64,000 bases of DNA from Tetrahymena thermophila SB210 (GCF_000189635.1 NW_002476031.1:1-64000); one strand, 5' to 3'. Shown: positions 22,581 to 37,500, numbered from the stretch's first letter. The notes: generated from the sequence alone by a model not told the origin. Translations and numbers: made by a program.

Positions 22581-25500
22581 TCAATATACGATTATTAATC
22601 CTATGAGTAAGAATAAAAAGTGAGTTAGCAAATTAGATGAAATTATTTATGTTTAAAAACCATAGACTTTAGTTTTTCTTAACGTAGATTTCATGGCATA
22701 AGGACTTGGATCTTCTTCAGAAACAGCCATGTACAGTTGGAATTGATTTCCATTAAGATTGTTAAACAAGAATTAAGAATATTTAGTGCTATTTGTAAAA
22801 CTAATCTGAACTCCATAGGGCATATCTTTTGATTAGTAATTCTTGCCTTAAATCAGCGAATAAGATGTATAACTATCAAATGCTGATTGTTGGGTAGTAT
22901 CAGTAAGCTAATTATCTAAGCCAACATATAAAAAGCCATTTGCTGTGATCCTGATTTAAGTTATATTCAATGTACTTGATACTTAATTGACATCTATGTA
23001 ATACTACTCATTGATAGTTGGATACTAAGTAGTCTTTTATACTTAAGAGAGAGTGCCTACTTATGAAAGGCCTGTAAACGGATAAGACAATGAACTTTAA
23101 GGTAAATTCAAATCCCATTCAGTGAAATAATAGTTACTATAATCAGTTATGAATTTTTTAAGACTAAAAACAAATGTCTGTACTTATACTGCAGAAAGTA
23201 ATATCTAAGTAACATAGTCTTAAGGACTATTCCAATCAGGTATAAAGTAAATAGTCAAAGAACTACGAGGATTTTGCTTAACATTTGCAATATTACCTTA
23301 TGAGTTACCAAAGTCATACTGGTTTAGATAGTTATCACATGTAACTCTATCATCTGTATAAACACTTGTTGGTGGTATGTGCAAAAATGTGCTGATATAA
23401 CAAGCTAACTTAATTTTATTAGGCAAATCGATAGGCGTATTGAATGTTAATGGAATTTTGGTGATTATTCCTCCATTGTTTGCAGTAGTAATTTAATAGC
23501 TCAGAATATTTACTGATTACTAATTAAAATTATTGAGGCATATAGATGATATAGTATAATTTTTGGAGCTCATCAAATTAGATATCAAAATTTATGTATA
23601 CTAAGCATTAGGGTTACTTAAAGCAAATCCATATTATAATTGCTATTAGGTATTAGACTGGAAATTATAGAAAGTTTCTGCTCTTGATATAATTTCAGCT
23701 CTTAATTAATCATAATATGATTGAGGTTAAGTTGTAGTAGTTGTTGTAGACAAGCTGTAAACATTAGTAAGTTCTACTTTGTAATAAATTACACCATATT
23801 GAGGGCAATATGGACGATATAAAACAAAAGTTGAGTTCACTTAATCTAATTAGGGTGATAACATTCTAAATTACACACCACTATAGCTTATTTAATTAAC
23901 TTCAAGGAGAAGATTTTAAGGCAATCCAAAATAATTATTATTAGAGTTAACAGTTAACTAAACGTAAACTTGAGTACCTACAATTGAATTCAAACCAGCT
24001 TAGAACTTAAAGACAATACTTTAATTAGTATTTGATGAAGATATTGTTTTAGTTGCTGTTGCTGATAAAGTTCCAGAACTATTCACTACAGAAATATCAT
24101 AAGTTGAAGATTGTAAAACAGTGAGAGTTACACTAACATCTTGAGTAATAACAAATCCTTACTACTAGAAAGATACAATCAATGGATTAGAATACCCGTT
24201 TTTAGGTACATAGAATGGAGTATTTGCATTCGAAAACACTATGTTCTGTTAAATTTGTACTAAATTAACATTGCAAATAGGAATTGTAGAGTAGCTATTA
24301 AAGTTATCATACGACTTCAAGAAATATACAACATAATTACCTGTTTAAATTGAAAAAAATAATTTAATACATTTTTAATTAATGATATGAAGTATTACTA
24401 GTAGGTGTTTGTGTCTTTGCATAGATATAAAAAGAAAGCTAGCTAGCTCCAGGGGCAGCAAATGGTCTTTGAGGAATAATTCCAAAAAGTGAGTCATCTT
24501 TTAAGGCTATTTTTAGAGGATATTAAAATCTTTGATTATTCACAATATTTAAAGTTATCAATGTTTTAAAGGGCCCTTTGTTTACAGTGAAAGTATTACT
24601 AGTATCAGGATATTTCCAATTTAATACTAAAGTAGATTAATGATAATTAAATTTAAAATAGGGAATTTAATTATTTATTGCAACACTTCTTGCATAGAGA
24701 GTTTATGTACCAGTACCAGATTACACATGGAAAACCCACTACTTAGGAAGAATGCAAAGAGGCTGATTAATAAAAAAGTAAAAAAAATTGAATATTATTA
24801 ATTGAATAAAAAAACTAATTTTTGATCAAAAAAGAATTCAAAATATTTTTTTATTTATTAAGATAGTATATTAATAAAGCTTGTTTACATTTTAAGGATT
24901 TGCAATGTTAGATAAAACCAAAGTAAAGGGCTCTACAGCAGTATTAGCAACGTCACTCCAAGTTAAAGCTAAGGTAATAAAAGTTGATACAGTTGTGGTT
25001 AATTTCAAGAATTGATTAGTATTTATCCTTCTTAAAGTGATTTATGGTGTGTAGAATTGTAATAAGTATTTCCATTAAGATGGGAAAGTTATGTAAAATT
25101 AATATGCAGTACCTTGAGTAAAGAATCCAATTGGGAAAGTGAAGTTGAATGTTAGTGTATTTTACTGTTATACATTTGTATTTGCTAACTGGATTCCTGT
25201 GATAAAGAAATTATTATTTGGCTAGATGTTTGAAGCTATATCATTAACCGAACTATATGTGACAGGTACTAATTACTAGCCTACATTGTTTTACTAATTC
25301 ACTAAGGATATAAAGAATGTATTCAAATTAGGGTCAGGGGAAGCTATAGATGGTAATTAAACTCCAGCAATACTTACACTAAATGTACTCAAATTTGTTG
25401 GAACATTAGAAATTATCAAATTATAGGGACTCGATATTGAGCATGGTGATATTTGTGAATTAATCAAACATTGCAAAGATGCATCTTAAACGAGTTAAGG

Positions 25501-28500
25501 TAAATAGGCATTAGCAAATCTAATTAAAAAGAAATTTGTTCCTTGAGTCACAGAATTTGCAACAAAGCTGAAAGTTAGAGTGCAGATAGAGCCGTAAGTG
25601 TTAAAATTGCTTTTGGAAAGAGTAACTGGAGTTGTGGCCTTAGCAGAAGCTTACATGTTAGGAATAGTCAGTGTTGCAGGCAGTTAGATAATAGTCGTAC
25701 CGTCAGATTTATACAAAGCAATTGATGGACTATTTGTGAATGAACTTGATGGTAAAATAATATTTCGACATATTACAGTAAAGTAATTAGAGCCTGAATA
25801 GCTGATGTCCTTTTTAACCTAAAATGAGACTTTGAAATTATTAGCAGCTGTGTTAGCTATTGTAGCAAATGAGAAATAGTTGCTAACAGATCCACCTTAC
25901 CAAATTTAACATTATATTTAAAGATTAACTGTATTTATATTAGCAGCAGCTAAATCACTGTTAAAGTTTACTTAAATTATTTCAGATTAAAGAAGACCTC
26001 TTTAATCATTTGTATTGAAAGAAATTCTTACAGTAGATTCAGCTGAGTAATAAGGATAATCAATATCCAAATAGCCATCAATTAAAATAAGGGGTTTTTG
26101 AGTAGCTAAATTATTATAATTTAGATAGCTGGGATATTATAAGGAAGCCTAAGTTTGGTCAATTAATACTTAGTCTTTAGTCATCGTTTAAATTAAAAAT
26201 AAGTTATTGCTCTGAGGCTATGTTGGAGCATCATTTCCATAGTGGAAAATTTGCATAAATCCTCCCGGTAAAATGTTAGTTCCTGATGATAAGCTCTAAA
26301 ACTAGAATAAAATAACTTAATTTTAACCTGTTGGTTAGCTCACAATACAATTATGTGGAATAGAAGTTTAAAATTTGCAAGTTGTAGTTGCTAAACCTAT
26401 CAGTGTTATAGGATCTTTAAAGACTATTTTAACATATCCATTTGATGGAAGAGGATTTGTTGTTGTAAATGTCCAAACTATACGAATATTTTTGGCCCAC
26501 AATCTAATTGTAGGAGAAGCTGTATTCAAAGTTACCTAAATCTCGTTAGGATTTCCAATATTCTGTTGTTGATAGAGTAGTGTTGCAATTTGTCCATCTT
26601 TTTTAAGATAAAAATTTGTTAAATACTTATTTATAAATTATAAATTTTGACTGTTTTTTAATAAGCAAATTAATATAAAAAATAAAAGTAAATAAAAAGT
26701 GATTACTTGATGTTGAATAAGCAAAGCTTGTGCTGCTAGGCAGATAAAGTCCTAGTGTTTAAGGTAGTTAGAAATTTGTCACATTTACTTAGCTAACTGT
26801 AGCTGTAGTTCCCACTTCCATAGCACAGAAGAAACCGTAGCGCCAATTTTGAGTAGAAGAACCCTGATTTTAATTATACTAAAAGGATAAGCATTTTCTT
26901 ATGTTAGAAGGGAGACCACCTTACCAATAATAATTTTATTAGGCTCCTCTGAAATCATATGAAGTAACAAATGTAAAACCTGCACCATTTTATGGAGTAT
27001 CACTACTACCTGTGTTTGTACCTACTACTGTAGTTGTCTCAGTGTGACGAGCATTAATTGATATTTAAGGAGCAAGCTAGCCAACATAGTTATTTTACAG
27101 ATTCATTCCATAACTATCAATTCTTAAAATACCAGTAAGCATGTAATTATTTGTAAGTGGTACAGTATTAGCTTAAAGTTATTGGAATGAAATAAATTGA
27201 GTAGTGTCCTGTAAATTATTGCTACCTGTTAAACGGAAAACTGTGCTTGGCTGGAAAAAATAATTTTTCATGGCAGCTTGTTCAAGAGGTGATGTAGGAA
27301 TCATCTCTTAATATTTCATAGTTGCTATAAAGAGAGTGACCTAGGTAATTCCAGTTATTGTTTAGACAGGTATAAGTAACTCAAAGGGACTTCCTGAGCC
27401 AGTAGGGACTGTTGTAGGAAATTGGACTTCCACTCTTTACATGAAATTATAATTTTAATAGATATTTTAAGTTTGTTAATTCAAATTGTTAAATCCACGA
27501 CACAAAGTGGGAGTGGCCCCTACAGAACTTGTGCATTAAGTTGAATAGTTTATAGTAGTTGGCGAATCTGAGAAGAAATTCAATCCTGTAAAGAAAACAA
27601 ATAGGCGCTGATTTCCATCTGTGAAATCGGTCGAACTTAAGTAACCTGCTAACCTAATAAAAGTAGGGACATTAGTTCCATCATTATTTGAATTTAATCC
27701 TCCATAAAAATTCACTAAACTATAACGTAAATTTTTTGGCTTTGGAGTGTTTATCGTGTAAGCATTATAGATGATTGCGAATTTAAATTATGGTTAATAA
27801 TTTTGAATATTATCATAAAAAAAGAAATAGAAATCTAGGGAGTTATCATCAGCATATAAAGAAGCATGCATGCGGACAAATACTGTACGAATAGCAAAAA
27901 TCATTCCTCCGGAAAACATATTCGCAATATCTGCCATTTTAGATGTTTGAACCTTTAAACGAGAGTATTATCCAAGCTCCAAACTCTGATATTAATCAGC
28001 TGCTAAATTAGTGTTTGATGAGATAACCTAGCTGCTTTATAAATTACCATACTGGTCAATAGCAAGTCCTTTTTGTTAAAATTAGATAACTCTACTGTTT
28101 GTTACCAAATAGTAGCCTGCTCTTTAACTAGTTGGAGGAGAAGCAGCGTCATTGATGTTTGTGATATCAGTAGGGGTTAATTGCATACAGAAAATGAGCT
28201 TTTGAGGAGTATTGTAGGTTTTTTCTGGGACTATACCTAATATACCATTTGTTGCATCACTAAAAGGATTATAGACAGCATTAGCTTAATTTGTAATTAC
28301 CTAGCTAGATATTGCTGTACTTTCTGAACCAGCTAAAAAGTAACTTTTATTAGGTACCAAAACAATACTACTTGTTTTAGTTATCACTTGGTTTTAAACA
28401 ATAGCATCTGTGAAAGGTAACATATTATTATTGGGGTTAAGTAAGAAGATTGATACTTTTGAAAAATCAGGGCCGATTGTTGCACCGTTTACAAACATTA

Positions 28501-30165
28501 TTTTAAATCCTATAAAATAATTCTGCTTTGCAATCATTTATCCTACGTTAAAACATTTTATAACTCTAGTAGGTCCATCATTTAAAATGCCACACTCAGT
28601 TCTGCTAGTTCCTGGAATTTCTGGAAAATTATGAATTATACTACCTTGTAAAACAGTTGCTTGATTTGGGGTTGCTGAAGTACTTGTGCCTACATTAAAT
28701 GTTAGTTATACCTACAATCCAGCTGGAGTGCTTGTTTGGAGTGAAAATTAGAATTGAATAGAATTGTAAGTTGAGGCTGTGCCTACTGTAGCAGCATTTG
28801 TGAATATAGGCATCACTTAATTAGGAGCAGGTGTAACTGTTTCATCTAATCCCCAGCCTATCTTCATGCTAGAAGAAAGAAGTTAAATTCCCTAGACGTA
28901 TAAAAATTTAGGAGATTAACCCATTTCTAAGACATTTCTCGTATTGATCTTAAGTCTGCTGACAACCAAATCTAATTTATTTCATTAAATAATATTTTTT
29001 AATATTAATCTTTCCATTTTTTTTTAACTTAAGTAAATAAATTATTGATATTATTTATTTAATTAATAGTACAGATTTTACTGAAACTTTAAATTTATTT
29101 AATATTTAAAAATTTATTGGTAGAATAATTTGAAAATATCTAACTGGACTAATTGTAAATTATTAAATATCAATGATAAAATTTACTTTCTCCAGCAGAA
29201 AAAGCATAAATTGGATTTGCTACATAAATAGCAAAGCGCAAACGGCTATCTTAAAGAAGTGTAGGGTATACTTAAATAGAAACCAAGTTATTTTAAACAA
29301 TGCAACTATATTAGTCAGCAGGGAGAGCATTTACGACATACGCATTTGTTTATTTTCCAACACTTTAGCACAAGCTAGTAAGTGTTCCATCATTCTTGCT
29401 TACAAAGCTGAAAGGAGAAGAATTTCCTTAACCAAACTTTATTTCGTACAAAGAACCTCCTTATCCATTTACATTATTCATAATATCTACAAACACTTAA
29501 TATTAAGCTTAAAAGTTGTTCTAAATACTGGAATCAACCTAATAGCCTATAACTAAATTTGAAGCAGCATTATCAGATAAAGCGAAAGCAGAAAACAAAT
29601 CATTTCTATCATAAATTATTGGATTACCTCCAAAACTTTATCCAGAAATAGTAACCATTGAAATATAATTTGTGATCCCTACTGGTTAAGAAACAGGCTA
29701 ATTATTACTTTGTAAAATTAAAGCATACTCAACTCCAGCTTATAATGATGCATATAGCTGGAATTAATAAACAGTAGATGAAGCAGTCTGGGCAAATATA
29801 GTTACAGCTTACTGAGCGCTAGGATTTATGTACTGACTAGGGTTAGTAGTAGTTAAAGTATCGTTTGCAGAACAAGTAGAATAGCTAATAGGTCCTAATG
29901 TTGCTGTAAGACCCACTGCAATATTTGCATTAACACTAGTTTAGATTGCATAAGGCATAGTAATCTATATTAAATCAGAAGAGTCCAACGGAGTCTGTAA
30001 AGTAAATACAAATGTGTACTAAGAAATCAAATTTCTATTAGAATAATCAACTATGATATCCCATCCATTAATCTATCCACAAGAAACTAAATTGCTAATA
30101 CCTATTACAGTAATGCAAATCAAATAACTTAAAATACTTTTCTAGCTAAAAGGACGGTCTTTCAT
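22581..30165 (-). CDS. Very large secreted, probably GPI-anchored surface protein
   Basis: Five exons on the minus strand: 30165-29187, 28971-26707, 26597-24889, 24762-24399, 24340-22581. They sum to 7077 nt, 2359 codons (2358 aa). The N-terminus has a signal peptide (SILSYLICITVIGISNLVSC, residues ~9-28). The mature part is rich in Thr, Ser, Asn and Gln, with many short beta-strand-like hydrophobic stretches, few cysteines and no coiled coil. Several segments share a loose plan (..FTNAATVG...FQFSLQTSTPAG...; ..GLQLA..T..QQ.TLTFNFTFP.G), suggesting degenerate repeats of one beta-rich module. The C-terminus ends in a short hydrophobic tail (HFLFLLIGLIIVY) with nothing after it. That fits a GPI-anchor signal better than a normal transmembrane helix. 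I do not recognise a named family. Every intron is GT..AG, and its removal alone keeps the frame. Confidence 0.85.
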
Positions 30166-32462
30166 TGTAAAAATCGTAATTCCTATTTTAATGGCTAGTT
30201 GGTTGACTGCTATAAAAATAATAAGATGAAACTTATTTTTATTTGTTTGTTTTTATTTACTTTGCTTACTTAGCTTTTTCCTAATATATTATAATTAATC
30301 AATCGAATATATATATATATATTAATAAATGAATTCAATTGTTATAAGAATTTATTTGTTATTTATTAATAGCCTGACTATCCTATTTACTGAAATAATA
30401 AAATATCTCTAAATCAATTTTTTTATAAGCAAATATTGATTATAAGATTTACATGTACATAATTAATTACTTATCTAATGTTTCGTTTCAATTCAAACTA
30501 ATCTTAATGGATTAAATTTCATTCCATTATAATTAAATAATACACATAAAATAAATGTTCAGCGCATATTTAAAAATTATCAACCTTAAAAAATTATTTA
30601 TCTAAAATATATCTTTAATTAGATCTTTCAATCTAGCTTTTTTATTTATTTTTAATACTAAACAAATAAATCAATCCTTTTATTATTTTCTTTAAAGCAG
30701 TTATTTGCTTAAAATTAATTTACTAAAATATTTTTTTTAATTTTTTTGATAATTAAAATTGATTGCAAATTAAATTTATTTTTTAATTATAACAATAATA
30801 ATATTTTTGAAAATAAAAATAATATTTATAACAGAAAAAGAAAAAGCTACAATATTAGTAAAACTAGCAACTTATAAAAACTTAAAAACTAATTTTTAAA
30901 CAGGTTATAAAAGAATTGAATAATTTTACTTGAAGAAAAATAATAGTATTTATATTTAATCTAACACAGTGGTTATATTTAATACTGATTAGTCATGTAA
31001 TAAAACATCTCTCATTATTTTTTAAATATATTAATACAAAGATTTTAATTTGTAAAACTGTAAATTCTTATTTCTTAAACTATTTTACTAAAAGATTTAT
31101 TATTATCAGTATTTTATTAAATAATAATTCCATAAAAATAATCTTTATATCTTCTTTTTTTTTAATCTATTTTAAAATTGTATTATAAGTTTTATATTTT
31201 TATAATTCAAATTGAAATTATTAAAATGAATTTATTGATCTTTTTTATTTCATATAATTTTTAATTTTAATGATTGGTTTTTAAAACAAATAATGTTGAC
31301 TGAAAAGAATCCAATATGTTGTATTAAAGGACACATGACTTTCTTATATTTTTTTTATACTTATATTCAGTTTGAGTTTTTTTTAATAAAAGTATTGATT
31401 TCTAAAACAGCAGTATTTTCCTACAGCCAAACACAACTATTTTGTAATTTTCTTTGCTTTTAAAATAAATCAATCCATTTGCTAAAATTTAAGAAGCTTA
31501 AAGTAGCTCTAAATAAGGGATATAATTTTGTATTTTGTATTAGATTTTTAAGATTTTTCAAAATTATTACTTTTTCTACACTCATCTTAAGGTCTAAATG
31601 CTTATTAATCATTAATATATTAATAATCCCCCTTTAATTAAAGAATAGTAAATTAATTATTCATTATCAATAAAAATTAAATATTCTAATAATTATTTAA
31701 TTAATAAACTATTGAAATAGTGTCATTTATACTGAAATTCAATTTTTAAGTCAAAATTTAACTTTTTTAAAAGTTTATAAGAAAAATTTGTTTAAATATG
31801 TTGTAAAAAAGTAAATTTTATTCATTAATTTCACATAAATTAATATTTTAACTTTTTTTTTAAAATTCAGGCAGATTTTGTAAAATTTTAAAAAATATTT
31901 ATATTAAGACCTATTTTACTTTGGTCAAAAACAGGAGGGACATTAATTAATATATGGGAACCACTAAAGTTTTGGTGATATATTTTATTTCTCTCTGATT
32001 GTAGCAGATATGATTTTTTCAATATTCAAATAAATTAATTAAGTTATTACAATTATAAATTATAATAAAGTATTTAATTAAAAATATTCTAATTATTATA
32101 CACATAATGTTCTAATATTTAATTATAATAGTCTCATTATTATAAACAGAATATTCTAATAAATGAATAAAAATATTCTAATTATGATAAACATAATAAT
32201 ATTCCAATATTTAATTAAAATAATATCATTATTATAAGCATAATATTCTAATAAATCAATTATCATAAATATATTTTTAATTCATAGCTTAACTTTTTTA
32301 AAAAAATGAAATAGAAAAATTTTGTAAATAAAAAATGAGTTAAATATTCTAATTCAAAATAGTATTTTGGGTAAAACTGTATAAATAGTAAATTAAATTA
32401 TTCATAATTTAGTAAATTTTAAATCAAAAATAAAATTCAGTAAGATAATAACAATAAAAAAA
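30166..32462. other. Long AT-rich intergenic region between divergent genes
   Basis: About 2.3 kb with no supported coding frame. It contains a short AT dinucleotide run (about 30306-30322) and a two-copy ~90-bp tandem repeat at 32081-32262. Both flanking promoters must lie here, but no element could be identified. Confidence 0.6.
32081..32262. repeat. Two-copy degenerate tandem repeat, about 90 bp per unit
   Basis: Unit 1 (about 32081-32169) and unit 2 (about 32170-32262) share, in the same order, AAATATTCTAATTAT, CATAAT, CAATATTTAATTA or a close variant, TCATTATTATAA, and AATATTCTAATAAAT. They differ at scattered positions. This is a local duplication in the TLDc gene's upstream region with no evident coding content. 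Confidence 0.7.
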
Positions 32463-33623
32463 ATGGGATCATTGAGAACAGAGACTAGTGATAGCTATAC
32501 TCCTAATGAAGATATATTTAAAATCAATTATGAAGAAAAGGGTTATATGGTTTTGCTAGAAATTAATAATCAAAAATTATAAATAACAATAATGCTAGAA
32601 GAACTTTGCTAATTTAAGTGGATGAAATAATTTACGCTTGAAGAGCTTTAAAATATAAACAAGATATTTAATATGTTTGATGATGTAGAATAATCATTCT
32701 AACCATTCTAAAAGTGGTTTAAATCTTATATTTAAAATTTAAAAATCAAAGGTAATAGTATGTATGTGACATTCAATTTTGAGTTAGATCAGACTTTCTA
32801 AGTTTAATTTATAATCTAACTTAATTAATGTGACTTAAATTGGAATGAAATTATTTCTCAGTTAAGCTAAAAAATTGTCAACCTTGAGAAAAAATCTGAA
32901 CATCAAAAAGATTTATTGGAAAAATTTTAATAATAATCTAATAAGGAAATAGAATAATTTAAGGAAAGTCACTTATTTCAAGTTTAATAGGTGCATTAAA
33001 ATTTGTAAAAATAATTACAAGAATACCAATAAGATTCAAGTACCTAGATTAATTTATTGAAAAATGAAATTACTTTGCTCAAACCAAAATAGAAATTTAG
33101 CAAAATTCTATATGTAGATGAAATTGAAATGATAAAAAACTGGATTAACAAAGATAATACCTAAATGAACTTAGAGCTTATATATAGAGCAAGCGAGCAT
33201 GGATTTACAATCTAAAAATTATATGAAAGATGTGTTAATAGAACTCCTTTAATTTTAGTTGTTAAAACAACTTTGAAAAAAAGATTTGGTTTTTATACTG
33301 ATCAAGCAATTAAAGACTATGGAGGCTAATATCTTACTCAAAATCCTAATAATCTTTTTATTTTTTCTCTAGATTTGAAATAAAAATACACATCAAATGA
33401 CTCTAATAACTCTAATGCATTTTATTCAAATAGCGGCCATTTGGCTCTGGGTGGTGGTCATGATTTTGCTTTATATTCAAACTCTATTGATAATGCAAGT
33501 TCATATAACGCTTTTAGCGGTTATGGTAAAAACTAAGGAGTATCAGGACGTGGTATTTTAACAGGAGGAGCTTAGAATTTTACAACAATAGAAATTGAAA
33601 TATTCTAAATAAAAAGAATATGA
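32463..33623 (+). CDS. TLDc-domain protein
   Basis: A single exon: ATG 32463 to TGA 33621-33623, 387 codons (386 aa). The N-terminal half is charged with a Gln/Lys/Glu-rich coiled coil at about residues 140-200. The C-terminal ~170 residues match the TLDc pattern. In order these are NLELIYRASEHGFT, LYERC, LILVVKT, KRFGFYTD, NLFIFSLDLK, a Gly/His-rich GHLALGGGHDFALYS, then an Asn/Ser/Gly loop, and finally an EIEIFQIKR ending. TLDc proteins such as OXR1 and NCOA7 are linked to oxidative-stress protection and to V-ATPase interaction. No membrane segment was seen. The start is supported by an A-rich context and lack of an upstream ATG. Confidence 0.85.
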
Positions 33624-34507
33624 TCTTAAATAATATTTTGAAGATTTTATAAACATGAATTCCCATTAAAAAAATTGTAAAAAGGATTGGGTAATTGAAT
33701 AATACTCACTAAAATTTTAAGTTCGCTTTATGGAAATAATGATATATAATTAAATTGGATAAAATTTAAAGATAATTTAGTTTTTTTTAAAACAATTTAA
33801 TATATTTTATGTTAAATATTCATGGCTTAAATACTTAATAAAATTTATTTTTAAATATAATGTGTTTAATACATTTTTCACGAATATAAAATATTAAAAA
33901 ACCTAATAGAGAAAAAATATTTTGATGAATTTACATCAGCTCCTTGTAAATCCTTTAAAAGAAAATTATTATGTACAATATTTCAATTAAAAAATCTAAT
34001 TATATTTAAATCATAATTAAAAAGTTTTGTAAATGTTATAACCAAATTCATCAATTATCAAAATCTAATAAATTTATATTTTGCTATTAAAATATAAATT
34101 TTTTAATATTTTCCAAAATATTCTTTTATTTCTTAAAATTTTTAGGATTTCATCGATTGTATAGTAAAAAATAAATTTTTTTGTTTCTATTTTATTCTTT
34201 TTTATCATTATGAAAAATTTAATTTAAACTAAAAATTATTTTTCATGGAAAAATATAAATGCTTAAAATACAATAAATTTTGATCATAAAAAAAATAAAA
34301 AAGATTAGTAGTTTTTAACTCAAAAATCTTTTCTTAAAATATTATACCAGATTATTAAAAAAAAAGATATTTTATTTCTACAATCTAGTAAATTTGTTAT
34401 GAATTGTAAAAATATAGTAAACCTGGTTAATTTTTAAATATATTAAAAAATTAAATAGAATTATTTTTTAAAAAAAGACTTGATATAAAATATTAGAAAA
34501 TATATAT
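33624..34507. other. Intergenic region; its right end belongs to the triplicated unit
   Basis: AT-rich, no gene. From about 34280 onward the sequence is recognisably repeated at about 42660-42880 and 54220-54440, just past the 3' ends of genes B and C. It therefore forms the edge of the duplicated unit. Confidence 0.6.
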
Positions 34508-37500
34508 TCAAAATTAAAATAATAAGTTATTTTATAAAATATTTGGTTGCTTTCTCTTTCTTTTTCTGGACCAGTATTTTACTTTCACAATATTTTTGAA
34601 ATTCTCTTAATGCGTCATTTCTATATCATAGTAGTTCATTATTTTTTTATTGATAACTTATAAACCACCTCCATGAGCTAATAACAAATTCATACTCTAA
34701 TTCAAATCTTCTATTTATTTTTGTTATTTTTTTTGATTTATTTTTTATTTTATAATTGTAACTAACTGCACTAATAAACCTAAAATCATGTAAATAGGTT
34801 ACTCTACTAAAATTATTTGAACTACCACTATAAATATTTAACTTACTGTATCAATTTAGTTTGCATAGTTATTTAAGTCTGGTTTTGTACAGAATATATT
34901 TAATAACAAATATAGAATGTAAAGAAAAAGCCAAGAACAATACTAAACAATAAAGTAAGCATTAGTTAGCTTAGAGTAAAATGGCATATAATATGTCACT
35001 ACTATTAGTTGACTCAAAGATACAACTATAGATATTATGCACACAACAAGCCAGTACTAACTCAATTAAATAAAATATGTTGGAATGATAAATGACTCAA
35101 AGAGTAATACTATTAGAATAAAATTTCTAGTTGGTTTTAGCTCTTCCTTTGTTTCAATCTATAATTTCTATTTAACAATCATGTTAAATTATTATTCTTA
35201 CAAAGAAACTTTGTTAAGGAAAATGTAAAACGTGTAAAATGTTCCAACACAAATTCCAAACAAAGTAATAATCAAAGGAATTTCAAAGATTAATTATTCA
35301 GCATTAAAATTTTTTATATATTGCTTTACTTAAGCATTTATTCCAATTATAAATATAGTCATAGTTAGCTAAAAGTACTGAATAATAAATGAGCAGAATA
35401 TTATTTCATATATTTTAGTTGATTTAGATTTTATATTTTGATTTTAAATCTTAACGCTTAGAAAGTAAAATATAATAAATGAGAATAGGCATATTAAAAA
35501 TAGGACCAAAGCTTATCCACAAGTAGCTAAAGTAAAATAAGCTAATCCTACAGATTCAAATTTTGCATCATAATATTAAATATCCGTCGAATCTATATAC
35601 AGCAAAAATAAGTTCAGTTACTTAAATGATTGAGATGGAAGTTAACCTAATATTTTATTTCATTAAAAAACTTTTATAAAAGCTAAATATTTTTTTTACC
35701 TTTTAAAGCATTAATTTATTCAAATATATGAGCAGGAAAATTTGTCTTGACTAAAATGAGATAACTTAATTTCTGAGATGTTAATCCACTCTATGAGACT
35801 CCAAAACTTGAGCTTGACATAACATTTTAAGCAGCATTTAAGCCAATGGAACCTACAGAAGAAATTTACGATGTTGTTTAAGTTTATTATTGTATTTATT
35901 TGATTTTTTCATTAGTAAATACTGTAGAATTATATGTTTGGTATTATTATAAACAAGTAGAATCTTTTAGAATAAACCCATCTAAGCAAGATGTGCATTA
36001 TCTATTGTTAGCAGCAGAACATGTTAGACAATTAGAATCACATGGAATACAAATACCACTTTATAAAAAAAATATTTTCAATAAACATTTATATTAATTA
36101 TATTAAATACAAATTAAAATTGATTTTTTTAATAAAAATTACTTGATTAAATTACTACTGATTGGGCAAACACATTTTGTGTTTGAAGGATCCTGAATAA
36201 ACGAAGAAGGGCATGGTGAAGAACAAGTTGCATTAATAGTTAGATAGTATCCAGTTATACAAGTTACACAAACTGTTTATGAAGAGCATTTGTCACATTG
36301 TGAAGAGCAAGGTTGACATACATCATTCAGATCTATAAATCCTGATGATATACAAGGACATACTTAACTAAATATTTTTAATTATTTAAGGAATTTACTT
36401 TTTAGTTTATTTTAAATAATCAAAATTTGATTAATTACTTTTATAAGGTACTATAAGGGCGACAAATACATTTAGTATTTGTTGAATCTTTGACAAATGT
36501 AGTAGGGCACTATGAAACACAGGTATTATCTATTGTTAAGTAAAATCCAGAGGTACAAACTTTACAAACTGTTTATGAAGAGCATTAATCACAATTAGAT
36601 GGGCACTATTAGCAAACACCTAAAACATCTAAATATTAAACATTACAAGGACAAGTTTTGCTAAATTTAATATAAAATAAAATAAATCATTTTAGATATT
36701 ATTATAATAAAATTATCATACTTTTAAAGAGAGCTATTACTACGGCAGATACATTTCGTATTAGTAGAATCCACAGTGAATGTAGAAGGGCAATTAGAAA
36801 CACAAGTTCCATCTACAAACAAGAAATACCCATTAGAACATACAGTGCATGTTGTTTATGTGGAACATTGATCACAATTTGATCCACATGGCAAGCAATT
36901 ACCTCCTATATCTATGTAACCAGTATTGCAAGGACATGTATTTCTAATTAAAAAAAATTTTAAGTTTAAGTTATTTATTTATTAAAGTTAAAAATATTTT
37001 ATCAGAATTATGAAATTTTATTTTATTTTTTTCATTAAAATTTTTAAAATTTTCATATTTAATTTAATTAAAATAATAGAAAGTTAAACAGAGTGATTTT
37101 TTTTATTTATTTGAAATATAAAACTTTTAAATTATATTTTGATATTGTGAATTGAAAATTAAAAAAAGAATTCTTTGATAAAATAATTTTTATTTTACAC
37201 TTAAAATTTACTATTAACACGACAAGCGCAATATTAATTAGAATTATCATTTACAAAAGTAGATGGACATGGATTAACACAAGTTCCATCTAGAAATAAG
37301 TAATATCCTGAGGCGCATACCTTACAAGTATTTTATGAGGCACAATTAAGACAATTTGCAGTACATAATTAACAATTGCCTGCAACATCAATATAGCCAT
37401 TATTGCAATCACATGAATTTCTATTTAAAATAAATAATAAGTTTTTAAGGCTATTAATTTATGTTTAGAATTAAATGTTTGTAAAACTTTTGAATGTTTT

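Noticed and set aside
22406-22606. 66-codon plus-strand frame ending in TGA
   Set aside because: It overlaps the antisense of the surface-protein 3' end, has no protein-like motif, and its length is unremarkable for AT-rich DNA.
29173-29556. 127-codon plus-strand frame, the longest standard-code ORF in the window
   Set aside because: It is antisense to the first intron border and first exon of the large surface-protein gene, whose minus-strand frame is long, has a signal peptide and splices cleanly.
31920-32030. Possible C/D snoRNA (TGATAT and CTGATT boxes near 31976-32000)
   Set aside because: The box matches are weak, there is no terminal stem, and such motifs are common by chance in this composition.
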